From contig JASANG010000932.1 of NCBI GenBank assembly GCA_030248215.1, positions 62,001 through 126,000 on the forward strand: a DNA stretch of 64,000 nt. Direction: 5' to 3'. The notes under the pieces were generated by a model. It had not been told where the DNA came from. It searched no databases and saw only the letters and a program-made list of their open reading frames with translations. The position numbers were made by a program, and so were the translations under genes. Origin of the DNA: Enoplolaimus lenunculus (Eukaryota; Nematoda; Enoplea; Enoplida; Thoracostomopsidae). Position 1 is the first letter of the stretch. Every line of letters starts with the position of its first letter. Shown in pieces: positions 49,159 through 64,000 of the stretch.

Positions 49159-49321
49159 CACAGCAAAACAATTGTGAGTCAAATTGAATCCCCCCGAAAA
49201 AGGCAAAGGGAAACAAACACTACACACCCCCGCACGGGCGGAGTCGAATTTGACTCATTTTGTGTAGTCCCATAGAGCCTATTTCAGAGAGAGTCAATTT
49301 GACTCACCATTTTTTGCAGTG
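49159..49321. mobile_element. Palindromic MITE family F, internally deleted
   Basis: Ends CACAGCAAAACAATTGTGAG and CACCATTTTTTGCAGTG, with TAAGCC just outside both ends. GTCAAATTGAATC and GAGTCAATTTGACTC form the inner arms. Confidence 0.7.
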
Positions 49322-50033
49322 TAAGCCAAAGCTCGGGGGATCAAATGTAACAGAATCTGCGTTGTTTTACCCGATATATTTTCTTTGCCACATCTCACAA
49401 TCGTTTCGTTGCTTTGTGAAACATAAAACATCGACTCTCGATGCGTTTTAGAAGATACCATCAGCATGACTGCTGTGAAATTTGTCATTTAATGCGTGTT
49501 TAAATCGGTCCCGTACTGAACGGGGAAGAAAGGCAGAGGGATCAGCCCCCCTGGAAAACTTTGGCATCCCTATAAAAAGTTCAACGTTGCTTGTAAGTCA
49601 ACGAAAACCCTTGTATGCCTCTCCTGAAACAGTTTTGGAAAAAATTATAAACATTGAAAAAATTGATACATGGAGCTGTGTGTTCATAGCCGTAAGGTGA
49701 TGACAACAGCCGCCCGCTTTCACGCAAACATTTTCGCGTCTGTGGCCGAAAATTTTTGGCGACGTCTCATGCATTCTCCTGGGTGTTTTCGGTTTTCCAC
49801 CGGGACAGAATTTGTTTAAACTGTCTCGATGATTTTGAACATTTTTTGCATATTTGAGCTTCTCATGACTTCGTTTTGTTTACTGCGTACCAAAATTAAA
49901 TATAGTATTGTCGCATGGCACAGCATATTAATTTGTAAACAATGATTGACACTTGCTACGCCGTCTGGCCGCTGCACAAAAGTTTTAGCACAACCCTTAT
50001 AGCTCACATTTTAAGCTATGGCTTACACAAAAA
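49322..50033. other. Intergenic stretch without a recognised gene
   Basis: A family I piece at about 49500-49640 (GTTGCTTGTAAGTCAACG core) and a short family M-like phrase CGCCGTCTGGCCGCTGC at about 49960. No exon recognised. Confidence 0.35.
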
Positions 50034-50265
50034 AATTATTTCTGAATTTGTTCAGAAAAGTATTTTCTCTGGCAAATCTGAAAAGTTTTTCTGATATTTA
50101 AAACAATTTTTCTAGAAATAACTGGAAAACGTTCATTTTCAGACTTTATTTCAAAACTTTTTTGAAAACTTTTCTGTTAAAAGAAATATTTTTCAAGTGC
50201 ACCTTGCTAATTTTATATTTGTTAAATGTAAGAAATTAAATATCAGAAATATTATTTTGAGTGTA
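50034..50265. mobile_element. Unclassified MITE with TACAC...GTGTA ends
   Basis: TACACAAAAAAATTATTTCT and AGAAATATTATTTTGAGTGTA are inverted (20 of the 21 right-end bases give the pairing). The interior is full of CAGAAAAG/CTTTTCTG-type words in both orientations. Possible TA duplication. Confidence 0.5.
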
Positions 50266-50517
50266 GGAGTGGTAGCCTTTGGGCAAAACGTAAACAAATG
50301 CTCAGGCCTTTATAGGCATATATGGTAAACCTTTTGCTAAATCTAAAAACCTTAGCGTAAATGTGGTATAAGTTTTCACCTTTACTTATATTTGTGACAG
50401 TGATTTAATTCTCGATGTCTGAAGTTTGTTAAGGTCAAAAATGATATTTTGCCTATTGTTCACAAATGAATTGTTAAAATTAACGAAGTAATTCTAATAA
50501 AACGCCACACTGTAAAT

Positions 50518-50753
50518 TTCCGTGAGTTGATTTTAACTCAGAATGAGCTGAATCACTCAGTCTGAGTTAGTACTATCACAACTCAGAGTTTTGAGTTTAT
50601 TTAATTCATTTCTGAGTTAATCAACTCACTTATAGTCAACTAAAATAAGAATGAGTATCGAATCAATCGAGAGTCAGTTCTACTGATTTTATAATTCAGA
50701 AATAGTTAACTCGCTAGCTGAATTGATTAATCAACTCATTGGAATTTGCAGTG
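50518..50753. mobile_element. Palindromic MITE family E
   Basis: Ends CACTGTAAATTTCCGTGAG and CTCATTGGAATTTGCAGTG with GAGTTGATT/AATCAACTC words throughout. Confidence 0.72.
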
Positions 50754-53700
50754 TTTATTTTAATTTCGCCCGGAACTGCCTTTTTACATTCGATCCCGGT
50801 TTCGTGTCTCATTCACACTACAGGAAATGGACTCTGTGAAGTGTATCATTTCAGAAAATCTACCTAATACGGAAATTTTATTTTCTAAAATTGTATGTTT
50901 GCCAAATCCTTGTAAAAAACATAAATTATCGAATCCGGTATATACACGAAGCTTTACCAGGCACTATAAGTATAGTCATATCTGTGAAACAACACACAAC
51001 ACGTATAGGTACAGAGCCAAAAAATATTTTATACCGGATGAATGAGCGGAAAAGCAATAAAATAGTATATATTTCATATAGTATGCTTCAAAGCTATTAA
51101 ATCTAATAAAACACACAAATTGTAAAAGCACGTTTGTTCGCAAGGTTTTGCAGGTAAAATACGTTTACCAAACAGTTTTATGAAGCATAAAACAACTATA
51201 AAATCCCATTCCTTCAAGGACTTACTTACGGCTCCTTTCCTAAACATCCTACCGGTGTGGGGTCCCGGTCTGAAATGGGCTTGAGTACAGCAAATGCGCC
51301 TGGTTTCTCGTTCGCTTCGTGCGAGGGCTCTCGTATTTTAAATGAAATAAGAAAAGATGTATTTTTGCACTGAATCGCATGTGTGGATCTAAAAAGCAGC
51401 TCCGGCTATAAAGGATTCCGCACAGAATCCAAGCATAGTTTTATTATATGGTATAATGCGTCTTTCACAATAACGTGCGTATACGCTGGGTGGAATTTTG
51501 AAACGTCAATTGACGGTTGCGGTCTACTCACGTGTACGTCATCGAAAAGCTCAGCACAATTTTTGTACTAAAACTAAACCTCGATACAAAGTCTAGGTTT
51601 TGATCTGTGCTTGGTTTGCAAAGAGCTCACGATCTATACGCCAGCCAGAAACCTAACACAATTTTGGTTCTATAAGCCGTATCGCAAGGGCTAAGGATAC
51701 ACCGGAATTGTACTTATAAAACCTAGCCTAGCAAAATATAGTCTCCTTGAAAAGCTTCACTCTTCTCTCAGCTGTACAAGGGGCCAGTCATTTCAAACTA
51801 GCAGTTTTGCTCTAGATAGTCCATTAGAGTGTGTTGCAGAGACATAACTTAAAGACAACCTCTGACATCGAGCTCTTCATGAATAAAGAAACTGTTTGAG
51901 ACTGTTACAGACGGATTTAATACTGAAACAATGCATAAAACGGTTCTGGACTTATTACAGTCAAGACAGAGACTTACAGGTCGATTTCTTTCATAAATAA
52001 GCCCGGTGGGGTGAGATGTCCTGTTTGTAGTTTACCGCTATTAGTGGAAAATAGAACAGACTTCAGCAACTATTTATTTACTTGAGAAAGTTTAATAAAA
52101 TTCGTGCAGAAAATAGGTGGATTTTAAAGCAAAATTTGCAAAACTTAAGCAAAATCTTTACTTCTATTTGGAATTTGAATAAAGCCTCGTTTCTGCTATT
52201 CATCCAATATATTTTACGTACTGTAAAAGTCAACGTGCAACTGGAAGGAAATATGCCAGTGTCAAAGCCAGAGGTTAGCGAAATTTGGCGGAGCAAGAGC
52301 AAGGCATAAAAATATTGTTTTTAAGTGATGTTGATGTCGAGTTATAATTGTGGATCTTTTAAGCTTCCTATCACTTAGCTAGTCGTAAGTCGACCATTAT
52401 TAATGGATGGTTGATTGTTACGCACAATGGCTGATTGTTCAGAAACTAAGCTTAATTGTGATTTGGAGTGCTAAATTTTACCCTGGATTTTTAAGGAAGA
52501 TGATACGTGTGATAAGTTGGGCAGGCTAGGGTACGACGGTTTTTAGTTCTGAGTTAGCAGCTGAAATTGAGACACGTTCCCAAGAGGTTTCGAACTCTGT
52601 CAACAAATTATCAGTCCAGCGCGCTAGCCACTGAGCGACGGTGCCCCACAATCAACTGCTAGTTTTTCTGTTTTTAAGCCTTACAAGAACCTTAATATAC
52701 ACATGCATCATGGTTCAATTTTTTTATTTCTTGTCTCTATGCATCGGCATGTCACAATACGGATCTCGTTCCAGATGAAATTTAGTATTCTATCGGAATT
52801 TTCCGGCATTTTAGCGGTCGCGAGCCGAAATAAATCGGAGCAGTATGCGACCTCTTTTTGTCCCAATAATTCCTCAAAACAGGCATACCTAACTTGTTTT
52901 TGCTAAAATTTTCCACGTGACCGTTTCAACGTTTATAACATATGTAGTACTCTATGCTTTATAGGACAGTTTCCTGTTACTGCATGTCCCCAAATGTTTC
53001 CATTGCACTTTTCCCCGAAAACTGGTAGAGCATCCCAGTGACCTTATCACTTAAGCTATATTATGCTTAAATTTAACACAGACTAACCTAGCGTAAATGG
53101 AGAATCACAGGCTTTTGCATAACCAAAGGTTTTGGGCCTAACGTTTTATTCTGCCTTAGGTTTATATCAAAATTGGAGAATGTGATTATTGCGAAAAGTA
53201 TGATATTTTCATGCTCAGCTCGACTTGGGGTTTTAAAAAAATACCTGAATAATGACCGTATCTCGACAAAAAATCTGTTCGAATTTTCCCTCAAAGATAT
53301 TCTTATAAATAACTCGCTTATTATAGAATTTCTTTGATTTTTCACCTTGGTATTTCTCGCGCTATGAAAATTCAAAGAAGTTGAAAAACTTTTCTCGGAA
53401 TGTACTTAGTTAAGTTGTATATATTTTAGTAACTTTCAGGCTGCGCTGAGCGCGAATAAAGTGCATTTTATTCACTGAGTTCACTCACTGTTTTAACTGT
53501 TGTAGATACCGGTATCCTAGTGCATGCCTCTGTTATAGAGGTTGATATTGTAATTTTTTTGCTTAATACGTATGTCTGCCATGTAGTTCCTTAACGAAAA
53601 TTTGTATTTTGTGAGTCATGGAATGAACGGTGTTACAATTCGCAATTTTGCTGCAAACGCTTATATTGACTTCTGCGGTTTATACGCATACTATCAGCTG

Positions 53701-53955
53701 CAGTACGAAGTAACCGTGTAGTTACTTAATACGAACGAACAATATTGGCATTTAGTTTTTTCGATAGCCAGTATTTTGTCGTCATTCGCATCTTTGTGTT
53801 TAATTGTTGCCGCAGTCGCGTCTAAAGCTGCAGCTGCTGTTGAACAACTCGCGGTCAACGTTTCGATTTTATTAACGTTTCGCAACGGATTTGCAGCGAC
53901 GGTGTGGGAACTGTGGGAGGCGGTCGCGGGGACCCAATCGCCCCTGTACTGTATC
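50754..53955. other. Mostly unique DNA upstream of AMMECR1
   Basis: Apart from the tRNA-like sequence at 52575-52649, I recognise no MITE or exon in this 3.2 kb. That is unusual for this window. The 53776-53955 stretch is open in the AMMECR1 frame upstream of the chosen ATG, but it would encode a hydrophobic, atypical leader and is taken as 5' UTR. Confidence 0.45.
52575..52649 (-). pseudogene. tRNA-like sequence, minus strand (Ile-like)
   Basis: On the minus strand GTCGCTCAGTGGCTAGCGCG is a strong A box and GAGTTCGAAACC a B box at tRNA spacing. The anticodon loop would be CTGATAA (GAT, Ile), but the anticodon and acceptor stems pair poorly. Probably a decayed tRNA gene or tRNA-derived SINE. 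Confidence 0.45.
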
Positions 53956-60547
<6,592 letters not shown>

Positions 60548-60754
60548 CGATTCAAAGGTTAGATAATATGTACATCCGTTTAGATGTCGTCAACAGGTGT
60601 TCGCGTAGCGTTGCAAAATTTAACCATTGTAACTAGTGATGTACCGATAATCGGTACTGATAATAATTTCCTGAGTATCAGTATCGGCGCTATACGTAAA
60701 AATTGTCGTTTCTTTGCCGATGCTTTTTGCACTTAGCAGTTTAGCAGTGAGTTA
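60548..60754. promoter_or_regulatory. AMMECR1 3' flank
   Basis: AT-rich sequence directly after the stop. I see no canonical AATAAA before the hAT MITE at 60755, so the polyadenylation site may lie inside or beyond that element. Confidence 0.25.
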
Positions 60755-61124
60755 CAGAGATGGAAATCTCGGTGCTTTGGAGCCGAGATAAGAATGTTGA
60801 AGATTTAGCAAATGTAGATAAACCTGTGAAAAGTAGAGGTTTTTATTGTCGAAGTAAGTGTTGCCTGATGAATTAAATTTTGCTATAAACCTAGTAATTT
60901 TCTCAGTTACGCAATAGTTTTGAGCAGTTGTTCTGAAAAAATACAAAAAAACTATGAAAACACAAAAATTATGAGAAAAACATTAGATAGATCTTGTTTT
61001 GAAAATTTTAGTATTTTCGGTGAATACCAAAATTGACCAAGACCAACACTTTTCATGGCCCATCGCTCTCGGTTGTCAGGTCTTAGTCTCAGTCTCGGTT
61101 TTTAATCGAGACCGCCCATCCCTG
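60755..61124. mobile_element. hAT-type MITE (family J)
   Basis: Starts CAGAGATGGAAATCTCGGTG and ends GAGACCGCCCATCCCTG. Flanks GTGAGTTA (60747-60754) and ATGAGTTG (61125-61132) share six of eight bases. Interior GTCTTAGTCTCAGTCTCGG matches other family J copies. Confidence 0.75.
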
Positions 61125-62674
61125 ATGAGTTGGAATGCTTTCTATTTCACTTACTGGCGTAAAGCCGTTTACCCAATCATGAAACGTTGAAACCTTCTGC
61201 CTTTGTCTTTGAAAAAACGATTGAAATATATAGTTATCCGATTATGGTTGATAGGGTCAGAGTCACCGCGTTTATTATTTTGTGACGTAATAATACTAAT
61301 GGTTCATTCTAACTAGCGTGTAGCAAATATATATTTGTATCGCTAAATTTCAAACTAAAATCAGTGTCTGTATCGGCATCGGCAAAAAGTTTAGTATCGA
61401 CACATTTCTTACTTTGTGATAGCGCCTGCATACTTTCGTGTATAATAATATAGTTGAATGAGAAGTAAGAGATTGTTGTATATGTTAAGTTTAATGGTGT
61501 TTTAGCCTCGCCCAAACTGCTATTACAATAAGTAGAATACCAAGTTCGCTAAGGCCAATTAGTAATTGGAGGTTGCGTTTAACTGTGATTTTTGCAAAAA
61601 CTCAGAATAAATTCAACTTAAAATGTGATAGCTGGAGCAAATGGTGTGGTAGGTATTTAAAGTTTGTTTTGTTTCAGTTTGCTTTTCGCTACCGTCGACA
61701 ATCGAAACAACTGAAAAATACAATGCTGTGCTAATTCATTGGGCCAAATGGGTTCCATTTTTTGATGCCTGACAAGCTTAGAAACCATTATTCATGCATT
61801 GTCTATTACATTGTGATCATTGATGTTGATTGCATTATTAAGATAATATGTTTATGTTATTGCAAAATGCAACAACTATAATAGTTGTGCATACCTATCA
61901 GCGCGCTACAGGATACTCGGTTTGTTTCGGCTTCGGCAAAAAATAGCCATCTAGATTTGGCTCCGATATTATACTACAACTCCTAATATATATTGCTGAA
62001 ATTTATACTACGGCTGTATATAAACTAATTATAAAGAAATTAATATATTTCACAGTTGTTTTTGTTCAAAACGTCAGAAATAAGTACTTATATATCAGAG
62101 AAACAGTGTGCGGAGATTTCTATGAGCCATTCTATAGGTCAAAGGCGAACGCCGATATTTCAATCGAGCGAAATTTCAAAGGAACATCGTGATTGTAGTG
62201 AGTTGTTTTTGATGATCGAATAGGAATTGGCATCATTTTTGACTTTTAAATTCAGGTAAAATCTTGGAAGGGTACGTTTAATTTTTCAGAGTTTTTAAGA
62301 GTTTAGGACGAAATTATGAAGAAATGCGACAAGGTACGTTAAGTTAATATAAAGTTTTATTACCAAAGGCTTTTTGCGTTAAAGACATTTCAGTAAAAAA
62401 AATTTCGGTTCCTGTTCCGGTTCCCGTTTATCATGTCCGGTTCCCGTTTATCAAATCCCGTTCCGGTTTGCGAGTAGGTTCCGTGTCGAATCTTGTTGCA
62501 CACAATGTTGTAAATAGAATTTTGTATGCTTTCTTTATATCCCATTGTTTGCGTGTTGATCTTTGTTGTTTAATTTTAAATCTGTACTATGTTTTGCGTT
62601 TTGATTTAGTGGATCTGATGCGCAGTACTAATATATAGGTGGATGGGTAGATTTACCCGGTTGTATATTTCAAC
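61125..62674. other. Intergenic stretch without a recognised gene
   Basis: AT-rich, mostly unique. A short patch with GTTCCGGTTCCCG repeats at about 62405-62470 resembles family H interior. No exon recognised. Confidence 0.35.
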
Positions 62675-63062
62675 CAGGGTGCAACCAGAATTCCGGTTCC
62701 AGCATTTTTTGGCCTTCCTGTTCCGGTTCCGGAAATTTTTTTACCGGAATTCAAAATATGGGCATTAAATTTTGGTCGGTGGAAATTAAGATATTTTAGT
62801 AAAAATGACAATAAAAATTAAATATATTTCATTTGTATAGTATATAAACCTTGACACTCGCCGAAATAATCCATCGAAGGTAGGTAGATTGCGCTTCTGT
62901 GGATTATGAAAATCTAAAATACAACAGATAAATTGAATACGTATCTCGACCTATGGTTATTTCACCGATAATATTGCAAACAGAACATTAAAATGATTTT
63001 TTTTCGGTTGCATATAATTTTATTTTCCGGTTCCGGTAAATTGTAATTCCGGTTTCACCCTG
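62675..63062. mobile_element. hAT-type MITE (family H), complete
   Basis: Starts CAGGGTGCAACCAGAATTCC and ends TAATTCCGGTTTCACCCTG. Flanks ATTTCAAC (62667-62674) and ATTGCAAC (63063-63070) match at 7 of 8. 388 bp, non-coding. CAGGG...CCCTG ends with an 8-bp duplication indicate hAT. Fragments of the family lie at 5544, 8533, 20380 and 38385. Confidence 0.82.
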
Positions 63063-63070
63063 ATTGCAAC

Positions 63071-63740
63071 TTACTGGGCTGTGCCCATAGACACGTTTCT
63101 ACAGCTGCACTTTTTTATTACTGCTACACAGCTGAAATGTGGGTGTAAACTGTTCAGTTCATTTTCTGTTGTTTTAATTTGATGTTTTTGAAGCGTTGTG
63201 AATTAGAACGTCTTAGGTTTGATTTCGGCTCAACGGCGATTAAACTTATAGGCCAATCAGATTTGATTGTTTGGTTTGACGAAACATCGACAACCAAACA
63301 GAGTTTGTTTTACATCATTGTTGGTCTTGCTGCATCACGCAATAGCTGTTTGGCCTAGACTAAATTACGATTTGCTCAGTGTGGAAGATTGGCCTAGACC
63401 AAGTAGTAATTGGTTCAGTAGTTGGCCTACGACATATATTTTCCGCCTCGTCATGCTTATCAGTATATTTCGCAATTGAAAATGTGTTATAACGTATCGT
63501 GGTTAATGTGTCAGACATGTGGCGTTACGACATAATGCCCGGGTTTCTAAAATTTACTTAAGTACTTTAAGTCACTGACATAAGTAACGACTAACTTTTT
63601 TGACACAAACGAAATATCAAGTATGGACAGCAGTGCCATAAGAAAGGAACCGAAGATTTGGTTGATACTAAGCAGGCACCATGAGTCTACAATCTCAGTT
63701 AGTTCACAGATCCTGTGTCGCAACTGATACTGTGTAGCTC
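63071..63740. other. Intergenic stretch without a recognised gene
   Basis: Unique-looking AT-rich DNA with no repeat family or exon that I can support. Confidence 0.35.
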
Positions 63741-63769
63741 GTTAATATTCGAGAGTAGTAACTCTTAAG

Positions 63770-63990
63770 TGTTTACTTAAATTAACTACACTTTCAGAAC
63801 TGAATAAATTGGTCAACATTGGGGGAAACGCGTGTATAACGGTCGAAAAGATTTCGGATGCTGGCGCATACGCGATTCTGATTTCAGGTTGGTCCGGTCG
63901 TATTTTGATCTGCCTGCCACGTTGTGCCAGTTGGGCAAACATTCTGTACTCATAAACGCGAAAAAAACATAGCGAGCGATGGTCAAACAA
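63770..63990 (-). CDS. Possible internal exon of an unidentified minus-strand gene running off the right edge
   Basis: The minus strand is open and the translation YEYRMFAQLAQRGRQIKIRP continues with DQPEIRIAYAPASEIFSTVI and FPPMLTNLFSSES. It has ordinary globular-protein composition without simple repeats, unlike most open frames here. I do not recognise a family. Exon limits are uncertain: the donor could be near GAAAGTGTAGTT at about 63797, and the acceptor would be close to the window edge. It could still be chance. Confidence 0.3.
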
Positions 63991-64000
63991 GACACATGTC

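Noticed and set aside
52575-52649. Functional tRNA-Ile gene
   Set aside because: A and B boxes are good, but the acceptor and anticodon stems do not pair convincingly, so it is listed only as tRNA-like.
53776-53955. Upstream extension of AMMECR1
   Set aside because: The frame is open, but the conserved family start MSAGCCGVKKQKL lies at 53956 and the extension shows no similarity to known N-termini.

Overview
The window is AT-rich animal DNA with four spliced genes in a dense background of short inverted-repeat DNA transposons (MITEs). The organism is most likely an ecdysozoan, probably a nematode or close relative. Three things suggest this: TTAGGC, the nematode telomeric hexamer, occurs in long arrays; the ligand-gated channel resembles, from memory, the nematode acetylcholine/amine-gated chloride channel group; and the gene models have GT-AG introns of about 0.2-2 kb. 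The species cannot be fixed from the sequence alone.

Layout. 1-3.7 kb: repeat-rich upstream DNA with a TTAGGC minisatellite. 3.7-9.3 kb (+): an Ovo/OVOL zinc-finger transcription factor in five exons, followed by about 1 kb of CAA repeat. 9.3-22.5 kb: no gene, many MITEs. 22.5-28.4 kb (+): a complete Cys-loop ligand-gated channel subunit in five exons, with a PAR anion-selectivity motif and a polyQ/His tract in its M3-M4 loop. 28.4-32.7 kb: 3' DNA rich in TGACGTCA-like motifs, then MITEs. 43.9-32.7 kb (-): an inositol 1,4,5-trisphosphate 3-kinase in eight exons, with a predicted lipidated MGC N-terminus. One of its introns holds a 1.2 kb (CCTAAG)n-based array. 43.9-54 kb: MITEs as far as about 50.8 kb, then mostly unique AT-rich DNA. 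54.0-60.5 kb (+): an AMMECR1 homologue in five exons, whose last exon adds about 1,200 residues of Asn/Gly/Ser-rich tail. 60.5-64 kb: two hAT-type MITEs and, at the right edge, a possible exon of another minus-strand gene.

The four genes do not form a pathway or operon: they lie on both strands with kilobases between them. IP3 3-kinase and the channel both belong to signalling, Ovo to epidermal/germline transcription, and AMMECR1 has no firmly settled biochemical role.

The most distinctive feature is the repeat landscape. At least 17 elements of one family and 6 of a related family have GGCC...GGCC termini, several with 8-bp target duplications. Nearly all carry telomere-like TTAGGC hexamers in fixed orientation inside the element, and some have expanded into arrays. 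Other families show PIF/Harbinger-like (3-bp TAA/TTA), Tc1/mariner-like (TA) and hAT-like (8-bp, CAGGG...CCCTG) signatures. I recognised no retroviral, LTR or Polinton element and no intact transposase; one hAT transposase fragment lies in an AMMECR1 intron.
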